Source: an uncultured Acetatifactor sp. (GTDB taxonomy: Bacteria > Bacillota > Clostridia > Lachnospirales > Lachnospiraceae). From it: a DNA stretch of 32,221 nt. Location: assembly GCA_910585615.1 (NCBI GenBank), contig CAJUFO010000035.1:10267-42487 (forward strand). Direction: 5' to 3'. The notes under the pieces are model-generated. The model was not told where the DNA came from. It made no database searches and worked only from the letters and a program-made list of their open reading frames with translations. This document shows positions 8,363 through 17,668 of this stretch, piece after piece. The translations under genes were made by a program, and so were the position numbers. Every line of letters begins with the position of its first letter. Position 1 is the stretch's first letter.

Positions 8363-8409
8363 ATGGATGTAGTGGTGGGCTAAAGCAAATCAATCTGCGA
8401 GGACATAAT

Positions 8410-9387
8410 ATGGATGAAATTAAGGGAACCTTTACGAAAGTGATTGCTATTATAGAAAGTGCAAAAAAGAATGCATATCGGAAGGTAAATGAAGAACTGA
8501 TCAATATGTATTGGCGTGTAGGACAGTTTATCAGCGAAGAGGCAAAAACAGCATCCTATGGAGATTCGTTTATTGATGAACTTTCCAGATATATACAAGA
8601 TACATTTCCAGGAATAAAAGGGTTTAATCGTCGTGGCCTTTATCGTATGAAACAATTTTATGAAGCTTATGCAAATTATGAAAAAGTGTCACCACTGGTG
8701 ACACAAATTAATTGGACAAATAATTTGCTTATTTTGTCAGGTACAAAAAGTATTGAAGAAAAAGAGTTTTATTTGAGATTATGCATACAAGAGAATTATA
8801 GTAAGCGTGAGTTGGAAAGGCAATTAGACAGTGCTTATTATGAACGATATATGTTATCGAAAGGGAAAGCACTGCCTGAAGGAATAAAGAAAATAAATAA
8901 TAATCCATTTTTTGATTCTTATGTTGTTGAATTTTTGGATTTGCCAAGTCCATATAAAGAAAATGATCTTAGGAAAGCACTGATCTTAAAAATGCGAGAT
9001 TTTATCTTGGAATTGGGAAGGGATTTTACATTTATAGATGAAGAATATAAAGTGCAGGTTGGTGGGGAAGATTATGCGATAGATTTATTGTTTTTTCATC
9101 GAGGATTACAATGTTTAGTGGCGTTTGAACTAAAGATTGGAAGATTTAAGCCGGAATATGTTTCAAAAATGGATTTTTATCTGGAGGCGTTGGACAGACA
9201 GGTGAAAAAGGAGCATGAGAATCCAAGTGTAGGATTGATCCTGTGTGCAACAAAGAATGATGAAGTAGTTGAATATGCAATGAGCAGGAGTATGTCGCCA
9301 ATGCTTGTGTCCGAATATAAATTGCAGTTGCCAGATAAAAAAATACTGCGGGAAAAGTTGCAAGAATTAATAAATATATCAGAATAA
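8410..9387 (+). CDS. DUF1016/YhcG-type PDDEXK nuclease domain protein
   Basis: A 325-residue protein with the two-part layout of the YhcG/DUF1016 family. The N-terminal helical domain contains INMYWRVGQFISEEA and FPGIKGFNRRGLYRMKQFY. The C-terminal domain resembles a PDDEXK nuclease, with D225 in YAIDLLFF, then E240 and K242 in VAFELKIG. Family members are common in defence islands and on mobile elements; their exact role is poorly known. The nuclease triad looks intact, so DNA cleavage is plausible. It has its own extended -10 promoter and no tight coupling to the genes downstream. It may be a separate cargo gene rather than part of the helicase operon. Confidence 0.85.
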   Translation: MDEIKGTFTKVIAIIESAKKNAYRKVNEELINMYWRVGQFISEEAKTASYGDSFIDELSRYIQDTFPGIKGFNRRGLYRMKQFYEAYANYEKVSPLVTQINWTNNLLILSGTKSIEEKEFYLRLCIQENYSKRELERQLDSAYYERYMLSKGKALPEGIKKINNNPFFDSYVVEFLDLPSPYKENDLRKALILKMRDFILELGRDFTFIDEEYKVQVGGEDYAIDLLFFHRGLQCLVAFELKIGRFKPEYVSKMDFYLEALDRQVKKEHENPSVGLILCATKNDEVVEYAMSRSMSPMLVSEYKLQLPDKKILREKLQELINISE

Positions 9388-9398
9388 TTTTAAGTTAA

Positions 9399-9407
9399 TG
9401 CTATAAT
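9399..9407 (+). promoter_or_regulatory. Extended -10 promoter element
   Basis: TGCTATAAT is a consensus extended -10, 28 bp upstream of the broken AAA-ATPase start at 9435. No good -35 is visible, which is tolerated for extended -10 promoters. It may now drive the helicase operon. Confidence 0.55.
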
Positions 9408-9434
9408 TAATCGAAATTGCTTGCATGGAATATT

Positions 9435-9605
9435 ATGAAAACTGAGGTATTCAATTTGAAACTTTCAAAACTAAAGCTTTATAATTATCGTTGTTTTGGT
9501 AACGTAGAACAAGTCATTGGTATTGATAATATAACAGCATTTATTGGAAATAACAGAACTGAAAGAACAGCAGCATTGTTGGCATTAAATTGGTTATTTT
9601 TATAA
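9435..9605 (+). pseudogene. AAA-ATPase (RecF/OLD-like) N-terminal fragment
   Basis: The 56-residue product begins like RecF/SMC/OLD-type ATPases: LSKLKLYNYRCFGNVEQ, then a P-loop position reading FIGNNRTERTAAL. The usual GxNGxGKS/T is corrupted there, since the glycine and lysine are replaced. The frame stops at once after WLFL, whereas family members are 500-700 residues. It is a broken gene left upstream of the helicase operon. Its original role (for example an OLD nuclease partner) cannot be established. Confidence 0.65.
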
Positions 9606-9639
9606 ACAAAAATATTATGCTTTCTATAATAAGAAGTGA

Positions 9640-9750
9640 GATAAACCAGTTGGAGAAAAACATAAGGTTGGTAATATTAAGATATGTTTAGCTTTGCTAT
9701 ACAGTGCGGAAACAGTGGTTGAAGTAACATACAGAAAAGGGGAATCATGA
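9640..9750 (+). pseudogene. C-terminal remnant of a gene translationally coupled to the first helicase
   Basis: An open frame of 36 codons (DKPVGEKHKVGNIKICLALL and onward to RKGES) has no start codon of its own. Its TGA stop overlaps the helicase start as ATGA (9747-9750), the classic coupling of adjacent subunits. This suggests it is the tail of a former partner gene whose body was deleted. It may belong to the same gene as the ATPase fragment at 9435 or to a separate one. I do not recognise the family. Confidence 0.45.
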
Positions 9751-12473
9751 TGTCACAATATACAAGTTTTCTTGATCTTGCAAGGAAACATAACATACTA
9801 GCATTTACTGCCTTGCAGGAAGAGGCATTTCATTCGGAATATATTTCAGATTCAAGAAAAAATCTTTTTGTAATCGGGGAAACATCTTCGGGAAAGACAC
9901 TGATTCCTTTACTACTTTATGAGAGGGCTGTGCTAGAAGCACAAAGATTGGAAACTCCTTGTCCCAAAATGCTCTTTGTTGTTCCTTATCGTGCACTTGC
10001 AGCCCAAAAAAAATTGGAACTGGATCAGTTCTTTGAGAATTATGATTTAAACATTGTCCAGTCTACAGGGGAATTCCGGGAACATGATTTGGATATTCAA
10101 TTTGGCCATGTGGATATTGCAGTGATGATTACTGAAAAGGTATTTAATTTTCAAGCTCGGGAAGGAGCATTTTTGAGTAAATATGATTTGCTTGTGCTAG
10201 ATGAGGTTGGTCTGATTGATAATGCTGAGAGAGGAATATATTTCGATTTTTTGTTTGTATGGGGGATTAATGCACATCGAGAGACTAAAAAATTGCGCAT
10301 GATTGCGCTTGGGACGCCTTTTTACAATTGGGATATTTATATTAAGTATTATAATTTGTATCCTATATTTACGATTGCTGAGAGATCAGTTCCATTGGAA
10401 AATAATACCATTTTTTTCAATAAAAATGGTATTTCACAGGTAGAGGGTGACTGTGATATTGTACATAGGACTGCTATCTGGACAGCATCTAAGCTTAAAA
10501 AGATAGAAAATGTTCATGATCAGGCATTAATGAAATGTTCGGACTTTGATTTCCTTTGCCCAGTAAGGGTACCTTGTCGCAGTAATCGTTCATTATCTTG
10601 TGGGAAAATTAAGGGACCTTGCACTTCGCCAGTAATGATTTTACCAGAAGGTATAAATGTTCATCGTTATATTTTGCAGCAAATATGCCGTCATCATCTA
10701 TTACAGGGGCATCAGGTTCTGATTTTTGTCAACAATCGCGAAGAAGTTATTAATTTAAGCATGTTTCTGTATCAGTCATTGAGGCAGTTGCCGGAACTTG
10801 CGGAGATTTTTCCGTCTCCACCATCAGTAGAGACGTGCCGCAAGGCTGTTTTGGAAGAATGTGGTTTGAATTCGGATGATGTTTATGGCATATTAGAATA
10901 TGAAGATGGAAGTGAAATTAAAAAAGAGTGCTACCAGGCTTTTATTAGCGGAATTGCGTTCCATAGCGCAGCGCTTCCGAATGAATTGCGAACATATATT
11001 GAAATGAAATTGCTTGCTAGCCGGGAAATGAAAGTTGTATGCAGTACAGAAACTTTGGCTTTTGGCATTAATAGTTCCGTGGATGTTGTTGTCATTGCGA
11101 GTGTGGCAAAGCAGGAAGATGGTTTTGTCCGGCTGCTCACGATGAATGAATATTGTAACTATATAGGACGAGCGGGTAGGCTTTGTGTTGGGGTAGATAT
11201 TAGTCAATTGAAAGGAATAGTATATACGCTAGTACGGGATTCACAAAAAGAAGATTGGGATAAAATACGGTCAGGACCATTACCATGCCTGAACAGCACA
11301 TTTTACAACGATGCTGATGAGAAGATGCCATTTTTTTTGTTAAATTTGATTCCGGAGAATACTAAAGATGGTATTCGTTTTTGTCAGTTTTTTGAAATTG
11401 CAATGATGATGCCGAGAGACAGTGCAAATACAGATGAAGAACTGAAAGGATATGTAAAGAATGCAATCAGTTTTCTTACCAGTCATGGACTTCTGGAAAA
11501 GATATCAAAACCAGTTCCCCGGGGCCGTGGCAAAAAGACAGGAGATGCCGTATATTATTTAACCAAGCTTGGAAGTCGTTTGAGAGGATATATTCTGGAA
11601 AAAAGTGATTACGAAAAACTGGAAAATTCTGTTAATGATTATGTAAATAGTGTATATCTGGAACCAGATAAAACTACATTTATATATCAATTATTATGTA
11701 CAAAACATGCCTCTTCCGCTTTAAAAGGTGTTTTTGAGAATTCGAATTTGAAAGTTTCATTTGAAACATTATACGATTTTATTTTATCGCGAGAAAGAGA
11801 ATCTTCTGTAGACTGGCCGCCAATATGGTTAACAAAGAGTAATGAAAAGAATATTTTTGTTTTGGCTGCAGTTCTGGCATGGTGTGATGGAGAGTCGATA
11901 AAATCCATTTACAATAGGTATGGTGTACAGTATGCATTGCTCAGTAAATTTTCTCAACAGATTTCATATCTAGTAGAAGTTGCAAAAGAATTGATTCCTG
12001 TAAGTATGGATTTAAAACGTCAAGAGTTTATGAGAAAGTGGGCATCAATGGCTGGGAAAAACCAACTTTCTATAATGGGATGGATGGAAGACGAAAGTTT
12101 TATAAAACAATGTGATGAGAAAATTATTGGTGCAGAAAGGCTTGCTGTTTCCCTTTATTTTGGAATTAATACTATGATTCATAAAGAGATTATAGATTAT
12201 TTGGAACAGATTGGAGAAGAATCATCAGAACTCGTGTCACGTTATGCACTCAACTCGTTAAGTCCAGTAACTGCAAGGGAATTTCGAAAAGTTATATTGG
12301 CATACATGTTTTTTGAAAGAGATATGCCACAAAAATGGGAAAGCCAAGAAGAACGGAATGATTATATGAGTCTTCGCAGGCAGCGATATTTAGAAGTGAA
12401 AAATATTAACCCACTTATATTTAGTTTTTTTGTATCAAAATTTGGAAGCGTATTTACGGATAAAATTGATTAG
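9747..12473 (+). CDS. Ski2-like superfamily 2 helicase (first helicase of the operon)
   Basis: A 908-residue SF2 helicase. Motifs in order: Walker A GETSSGKT at 44-51, DEVG (motif II) at 152-155, a motif III-like region (IALGTP), LIFVNN in the second RecA domain, FHSAALPNELRTYIE, STETLAFGIN (motif V) and NEYCNYIGRAGR at 467-478 (motif VI). The HSA-LP stretch and the motif VI form are typical of Ski2-like enzymes. Residues 264-292 hold five cysteines spaced C-x6-C-x5-C-x7-C-x6-C, a possible metal-binding insert. A winged-helix-like region and a helical tail follow. The start is ATGATG after AAAGGGG; either ATG is possible. The next gene begins 13 bp downstream with AGGAGG, so they form an operon. 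It is probably an ATP-driven nucleic-acid translocase in a defence system. Confidence 0.85.
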   Translation: MMSQYTSFLDLARKHNILAFTALQEEAFHSEYISDSRKNLFVIGETSSGKTLIPLLLYERAVLEAQRLETPCPKMLFVVPYRALAAQKKLELDQFFENYDLNIVQSTGEFREHDLDIQFGHVDIAVMITEKVFNFQAREGAFLSKYDLLVLDEVGLIDNAERGIYFDFLFVWGINAHRETKKLRMIALGTPFYNWDIYIKYYNLYPIFTIAERSVPLENNTIFFNKNGISQVEGDCDIVHRTAIWTASKLKKIENVHDQALMKCSDFDFLCPVRVPCRSNRSLSCGKIKGPCTSPVMILPEGINVHRYILQQICRHHLLQGHQVLIFVNNREEVINLSMFLYQSLRQLPELAEIFPSPPSVETCRKAVLEECGLNSDDVYGILEYEDGSEIKKECYQAFISGIAFHSAALPNELRTYIEMKLLASREMKVVCSTETLAFGINSSVDVVVIASVAKQEDGFVRLLTMNEYCNYIGRAGRLCVGVDISQLKGIVYTLVRDSQKEDWDKIRSGPLPCLNSTFYNDADEKMPFFLLNLIPENTKDGIRFCQFFEIAMMMPRDSANTDEELKGYVKNAISFLTSHGLLEKISKPVPRGRGKKTGDAVYYLTKLGSRLRGYILEKSDYEKLENSVNDYVNSVYLEPDKTTFIYQLLCTKHASSALKGVFENSNLKVSFETLYDFILSRERESSVDWPPIWLTKSNEKNIFVLAAVLAWCDGESIKSIYNRYGVQYALLSKFSQQISYLVEVAKELIPVSMDLKRQEFMRKWASMAGKNQLSIMGWMEDESFIKQCDEKIIGAERLAVSLYFGINTMIHKEIIDYLEQIGEESSELVSRYALNSLSPVTAREFRKVILAYMFFERDMPQKWESQEERNDYMSLRRQRYLEVKNINPLIFSFFVSKFGSVFTDKID

Positions 12474-12486
12474 GAGGAGATAGTTT

Positions 12487-15400
12487 ATGACTCTAACAGA
12501 ATGCAGAGAAAAAAGAGGTTGGGAAAGTAATCAGGAAATTATTGATATTTTGGAAAAAATGCAATTGCGTATACGAAAACGTATACCTGATGGAGAGTTT
12601 AAATTAACAAAATTACAACAGTTAGCAATCGATACTCCAGAATTTTGGAGAGACTGGAAAAATGAGGAATCACAGAATTTGATGATTCAGGGAGCTACTT
12701 CCGCTGGAAAAACACTTCTGGCTGAATTGGCTATTATGGATACTCTTGCACATGATCGTAGGAGCGCTATTATTTTAGTACCGTTAAAGTCTATGGTAAA
12801 TGAGAGAAGAAAACAGTTTGACCATGATATGACCCCATATTTTAGGGTATATGCTGCAAGTAGCGATTACATGGAATATGATGAGCGCCTGATAAAGGGA
12901 GACTATGACGTAGCGATAATTGTTTACGAAAAGTTCTTTGCAATGCTTAGTCAGGGAAATCGGCAGATTATGAAAAATTGTGGCTTACTTGTAGTCGATG
13001 AGTTGGCGATGCTCAGCAAGGAACAACGCGGACCGAAGTTGGAGTTAGCGCTGGAAATTGTCCGAAGAAACCATGTAGATACAAGGATTATGTGTTTGGC
13101 GACCAATGACTGCAGTTCAGATAAAATTTGCAGATGGCTGAATATTGATGAGAACCATCGAATTTTTTCTGCTGCGAGACCTGTTGCATTGGAAGAACAT
13201 ATTTTATTGTTGAATGGTAAGGGGAGCTATCGTACTATTCCAGCAGACTGTGAGGAACTGATGATAGCAAATAATCAGGAGGTGAAGGAAGAGCAACTGA
13301 CAATACCAGGATTTCAGCGAGAATGGAAGATTGGAGACAAGAAAAAACGACTTCTACAGGTCGTTCTTGATCAGCTGTTTCAGATGGATACGATTCCCCG
13401 TATTTTAATTTTTGTTGGATCTCAGGCTGAAGCGGCATCCGTTGCTTCCTTTCTGAAAGATTCTATGGGTAGTTTATTTCCGCTGATTTCAGGAAATGGC
13501 GGATCGACAGAATACAATAACTTCTTTCAGAAATTGAAAAGCTGTGAGGAAGATGAAGAACAGATTAATTTGATTCGGAATCTGATTCCGCATGGAATCG
13601 CGTATCATCATGCAGGCCTTTCTACGAATTTGCGCGAGCTGATTGAAGAAGAATTTCAGCAGGAGAATTCCATTCTTAAAGTAATAGTTGCAACAGAGAC
13701 ACTTACCATAGGCGTAAATATGCCTTTCGATGCAATGATTATGTTGAGCAATCGCGTTCCGAGAGGAGAAGGTAAACCAGTCCGTTTGACGCAGCAGGAG
13801 TACCGGAATTATATCGGTCGGGCTGGTCGGCTTGGACAAAGCAACCATACAGGAATTACATACTTATTTTTGGAGGAGCAGACAGATATGTCTTATTATT
13901 GGAAAAGTTATAATAACAAAGAGGAAATTGAATCTGCGCTTGCTTCTGCGAAAGAGGCGTTCCTTGCACCTTACTACATGAGTCTTTTGTTAGACAGCAA
14001 TAGTAAAACATTTACCCAAGAGCAGATATATGCTCTATTTCAAGACAGCCTTACTCATGTATGTAGGGAAAACAGAGAGTTTGATGCAAATAAATTGTAT
14101 TATGCTTTATACAATGCATATTTGGCAAATGAGCGCACAGGTGGTGGAAAAGGTCGAGGGAGAGATTCGGTTAGATTATGTGAAATTGAAAAGTTTGGTA
14201 CGCATATGGCACCCTATGCATTTTCGGTGGAAACATGTATTGATATATATGAAAAATTTTATGAAGGAAGAGAAAATTATGGTCTTCCTTGGGCGATTAC
14301 CAGCAAAGATGTTGAGAATGATCGTTATCTTCTTGATATCCTATATCATGTGTGTCGACATTATGAGATTGAAAATTCTTCCGTATTATCGTATCCCAAA
14401 GACGATCATAATCCGGGTCGTTCGCGAAAAGCAAAGACAAGCGTGATTTCTCAGATTAAGCGTATTTTGGAACAGAAGGATTCAGAAGGAGAGAGGCTAT
14501 ATGAGCTTTGGGAGGAAAGTGAAAAAAACGATCTTTATAGGCTCATAACAACGATTAATCTTGGAAATGAAGATCATATTGTAGAAGCTGCTATGCGTGC
14601 AGTTGTACTTTTTTATTGGACGAAGGGGAAAGAAATTCGAGAAATTCGGAAAATTACGGGATTTTCTTCTTTTACAAAAGTTATCGGCGGTGATATTGAG
14701 CGAATGGCAGAAGTTGCAAGTTTTCATCTTGATGCAATTAATAAGTGTCTTTCTTCTGCTGATATTAAGAATGATAGTATAGTTGACAGTTTCTATGTTC
14801 TGCAGTGTAGAGTAAAATATGGCATGACATGGAACCTTGTTCGACTGGCAAATAAACATATTCATGGACTTGACAGAAATAAACTTCTCCAGTTGGAAAA
14901 AGCTGCGAATGAAAAAGGGATGAAACCAGTAGACTATTTATATTGTGAGTCTGCAATAGTACTTGAACAATACATTACGCCTACACAGCGAAACAGTTTG
15001 ATGGAAGCGTTAGAGCGGAGAGGGGAGACAAATGAATTTAATAGTTTACTTGAGATGGTATGTAAAGATGCCGGATCTAAACTAACAGATCAACAGAAGA
15101 AAGGTATAGAACGAATATACAGTTTCGAAAACCAGACTGTTATTTCTTTGTATAATGATATTCGCGATACTGTGAATGATAATGATTTGCTTCCAGGAAT
15201 CAAGGTTGTTTCAGATGGGTATCCTGAACTACTTTTATGGCAAAGTAAAGAAAGTGGGGATATCCAGATTGGAATCTTAACGAATTATGAGGATCAAGAA
15301 CAGATTGATCGTCTTAACGGATATTTTAGTAAAGCACGGGAAAAAGGAAATTCGTGTCTTCTTTTGATGCCAAAGTGCGGAGAAAATGAAGATTATCAGT

Positions 15401-16500
15401 CACTACAGTCTGAAGCTGCAAAAAAGCTTAGATGTGAGACCGTATTTGATAATGAATTTTTTGCTATGATTTTAGCTAATGCAATCCTGAAAGCGATTGT
15501 TGAGGAAGATCCATTGACCGCTTTTTTAAAGGATGCAAGAGGTATTTTTACGGTTAATGAGTATAAATACTTCTCGCTAGAAAATTATATTAGTAGCGTT
15601 CCTTCGGCTTACAAATCAAACATGTATCTCATTTGCAACAGAAACCGTCTTGCTTATGCAACCCGATTCATTAATTTCTCTGAGTTACAGACACAAATTG
15701 GAAAGGAAGTTCAATACGATGTTTTGCCTTGGGGAAGTGCATTAGAACAAATGGATGAATGCATTTTTGAAGTTCCAGTTGTTTTGATGCTTGAAAGGGA
15801 AATGATCACTCGTAGCCGTAGTCTACATTCTTTTTTGAATCGGTTGAATCAGAACCGATTTCGGAATAACCTCTTGATACTGGTATCAGAGGATGCGCAG
15901 CGAAAATGGAATGAACCTGGTAGCATTGAAACGCAGACATTGGGAGAGTGCCATTGGAATCAAGATTTCTGTGCAATAACACAAATTGTGCTTCATGATA
16001 CGAATTCAGCGGCAAAAGCGATTCTTGATTATTGCGGTACATGGAAACCAGGGCAATTTACTATCGGCGTTTCCTATGCACATGAAGATACGTTTGAGGA
16101 GAAAGATCGGGCAATATTCCGTTCGGATAATATTCTATTGAAGCAGGTGGTGGATCAATTGAAGTTGATATATGGGGAGCATCAGATCCTATTTGATCAG
16201 TACAGAAAGGCCAGTATTTTGTTTGATGAAAATCAGGCAAGAGAAAAATCTTTAGATGGCTATCGTACCTGCAAAGTTTGCCTTATTCTTTGGAACACTC
16301 TAACGGCTCAGAATAAAAATTGTGAAAAAGAACGAGAAGCAATTTTCAACCATTGTAAGGAGAGTACGGCAAGATATATTTATTTGATTCCAGCCGGAGC
16401 TCCAGAAGTACCTGAATCTGAATTTGGTTTGGCATTAAATGAAAATAGGATTCAGACGATTGTAACTGAGGTTGAGAATATTCTGCGTGATATTTCATAA
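12487..16500 (+). CDS. Ski2-like helicase with C-terminal TIR domain
   Basis: A 1337-residue fusion. The helicase core has Walker A GATSAGKT at 69-76, DELA at 171-174, LIFVGSQAEA, YHHAGLSTNLRELIEE, VATETLTIGVNMP and YRNYIGRAGR at 439-448, typical of Ski2-like enzymes. Residues of about 480-940 are helical and unrecognised. About 940-1190 contain further alpha/beta-looking segments (SDGYPELLLWQ, VPVVLMLEREM). Residues 1191-1337 read as a TIR domain: FTIGVSYAHED at strand A, an ILFDQYRKAS stretch, CKVCLILWN, then NCEKE, where E1282 sits in the position of the catalytic glutamate (the WCxxE pattern of TIR NADases). Known TIR defence proteins consume or convert NAD+. I infer that the helicase part senses foreign nucleic acid and triggers the TIR. 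The macro-domain gene begins 21 bp downstream. Confidence 0.85.
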   Translation: MTLTECREKRGWESNQEIIDILEKMQLRIRKRIPDGEFKLTKLQQLAIDTPEFWRDWKNEESQNLMIQGATSAGKTLLAELAIMDTLAHDRRSAIILVPLKSMVNERRKQFDHDMTPYFRVYAASSDYMEYDERLIKGDYDVAIIVYEKFFAMLSQGNRQIMKNCGLLVVDELAMLSKEQRGPKLELALEIVRRNHVDTRIMCLATNDCSSDKICRWLNIDENHRIFSAARPVALEEHILLLNGKGSYRTIPADCEELMIANNQEVKEEQLTIPGFQREWKIGDKKKRLLQVVLDQLFQMDTIPRILIFVGSQAEAASVASFLKDSMGSLFPLISGNGGSTEYNNFFQKLKSCEEDEEQINLIRNLIPHGIAYHHAGLSTNLRELIEEEFQQENSILKVIVATETLTIGVNMPFDAMIMLSNRVPRGEGKPVRLTQQEYRNYIGRAGRLGQSNHTGITYLFLEEQTDMSYYWKSYNNKEEIESALASAKEAFLAPYYMSLLLDSNSKTFTQEQIYALFQDSLTHVCRENREFDANKLYYALYNAYLANERTGGGKGRGRDSVRLCEIEKFGTHMAPYAFSVETCIDIYEKFYEGRENYGLPWAITSKDVENDRYLLDILYHVCRHYEIENSSVLSYPKDDHNPGRSRKAKTSVISQIKRILEQKDSEGERLYELWEESEKNDLYRLITTINLGNEDHIVEAAMRAVVLFYWTKGKEIREIRKITGFSSFTKVIGGDIERMAEVASFHLDAINKCLSSADIKNDSIVDSFYVLQCRVKYGMTWNLVRLANKHIHGLDRNKLLQLEKAANEKGMKPVDYLYCESAIVLEQYITPTQRNSLMEALERRGETNEFNSLLEMVCKDAGSKLTDQQKKGIERIYSFENQTVISLYNDIRDTVNDNDLLPGIKVVSDGYPELLLWQSKESGDIQIGILTNYEDQEQIDRLNGYFSKAREKGNSCLLLMPKCGENEDYQSLQSEAAKKLRCETVFDNEFFAMILANAILKAIVEEDPLTAFLKDARGIFTVNEYKYFSLENYISSVPSAYKSNMYLICNRNRLAYATRFINFSELQTQIGKEVQYDVLPWGSALEQMDECIFEVPVVLMLEREMITRSRSLHSFLNRLNQNRFRNNLLILVSEDAQRKWNEPGSIETQTLGECHWNQDFCAITQIVLHDTNSAAKAILDYCGTWKPGQFTIGVSYAHEDTFEEKDRAIFRSDNILLKQVVDQLKLIYGEHQILFDQYRKASILFDENQAREKSLDGYRTCKVCLILWNTLTAQNKNCEKEREAIFNHCKESTARYIYLIPAGAPEVPESEFGLALNENRIQTIVTEVENILRDIS

Positions 16501-16521
16501 TTTAAAGAAATGAGGTCGCTT

Positions 16522-17430
16522 ATGGAGAAATTAAAAGAATGGTTCAAAATAAATTTTTCTAAAGTATATATTTTGGATGGTGTTCTTTGGAGGAATTATT
16601 TATCTGTATTAGGTATTGTGAGTTCCATTGTAACATTGATTTCCTTTCTTGGGACAGCACAAAATATGGAAATTAATGTTATATATATCGTAATTGTATT
16701 TATTGCGATATTGGTACTGATTTTCATATACATGTGGTGGAGGGCAAATCAACAGAAATATGTGCGACTGAGAATAAATAATACTGAGATAAGGATTCAG
16801 GAAGGTAATATTTTTGAGCTATTAGAGATGGAGTCAAAAGACCGAAGAGGAGAAATCAGTATTATTGGAGTAAATGATTATTATGATACGATTGTAGATG
16901 ATCGAATTATAGCAAAAAAAACATTACATGGACAATATATAGAACGAATTATTAATGCTGGAAAATTAGAACAACTGGAACAAGTGATAGAAACAGATGA
17001 AATGATAAACAGGGAAGGTAATTATGCCGAAGATACAGAAAGAACCAGAGGAAGAAAGAGACGGTATTCCATTGGAAGTCTAGTTGAATTTGAAGCTTAT
17101 GTGCTTGCTGCATTTACAAAATTCGATGAAAATAATAGAGCATTTTTAACCGCGGAAGAATATATAGAATTTTGGATGCGTTTTTGGAACAATATTGATG
17201 AAGTATATGCAGGGCGAACAATAAATATTCCACTAATGGGGGCTGGAATTACAAGGTTTAAAAATGGAAAACCTTCAAAACAAGAGTTGCTGGAAATTAT
17301 GTTATGGTCTTTGAGGATAAGTGGATTTCATAATACTTATGCCGACAAGCAGATAAACATAATCATTTATAAAACAGATATAAATGATATAGATTTTTAC
17401 CATATCCAGCATAACCGAAGCTTTGGATAA
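16522..17430 (+). CDS. Two-TM protein with ThsA-type macro domain (DUF6430-like), predicted effector
   Basis: The product is 302 residues from ATG 16522, chosen because GAGGT lies 5 bp upstream; ATG 16510 would add four residues and lacks such a site. Two membrane segments (about 26-44 and 50-72) are followed by a cytoplasmic domain. That domain contains VEFEAYVLAAFTKFDENNRA, INIPLMGAGITRF and LLEIMLWSLRISGF. I recognise this as the macro-like domain of the membrane-type ThsA proteins of type II Thoeris (DUF6430). There it senses a TIR-made ADP-ribose derivative and acts at the membrane. Here it directly follows a TIR-bearing helicase in one operon, which fits signal maker and receiver. The family call rests on pattern memory, not a search. 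Confidence 0.75.
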   Translation: MEKLKEWFKINFSKVYILDGVLWRNYLSVLGIVSSIVTLISFLGTAQNMEINVIYIVIVFIAILVLIFIYMWWRANQQKYVRLRINNTEIRIQEGNIFELLEMESKDRRGEISIIGVNDYYDTIVDDRIIAKKTLHGQYIERIINAGKLEQLEQVIETDEMINREGNYAEDTERTRGRKRRYSIGSLVEFEAYVLAAFTKFDENNRAFLTAEEYIEFWMRFWNNIDEVYAGRTINIPLMGAGITRFKNGKPSKQELLEIMLWSLRISGFHNTYADKQINIIIYKTDINDIDFYHIQHNRSFG

Positions 17431-17668
17431 AGGAAAAACGAAAAATTTAAAGGTTATAAAAGTTAGCGTTGCTTGTTAATCTTGTGGCGCTAAGAAAAAG
17501 ATTTCTTTCTCCTAAATGAAGGGCTAATTCTTCTGCTATGCTGGGAAAATAGAGTAAACGGAAGCGTGGAGGATAGCTTAATAAAGCCTTTTCATATAAT
17601 GAGGATGGTGTTGCAAATCAAACTTAATAATATAGAGTACATCAACAAACAGAAAATGGGGAAACGAG

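Noticed and set aside
9640..12473. Hachiman (HamA-HamB) assignment for the remnant plus first helicase
   Set aside because: The 36-codon remnant is too short to identify as HamA, and a second helicase with TIR and a macro-domain protein follow in the same operon, which Hachiman lacks.
16510..17430. Ordinary (type I) Thoeris
   Set aside because: There is no SIR2-SLOG ThsA and no stand-alone ThsB. The TIR is fused to a helicase, so the locus is at most Thoeris-like.
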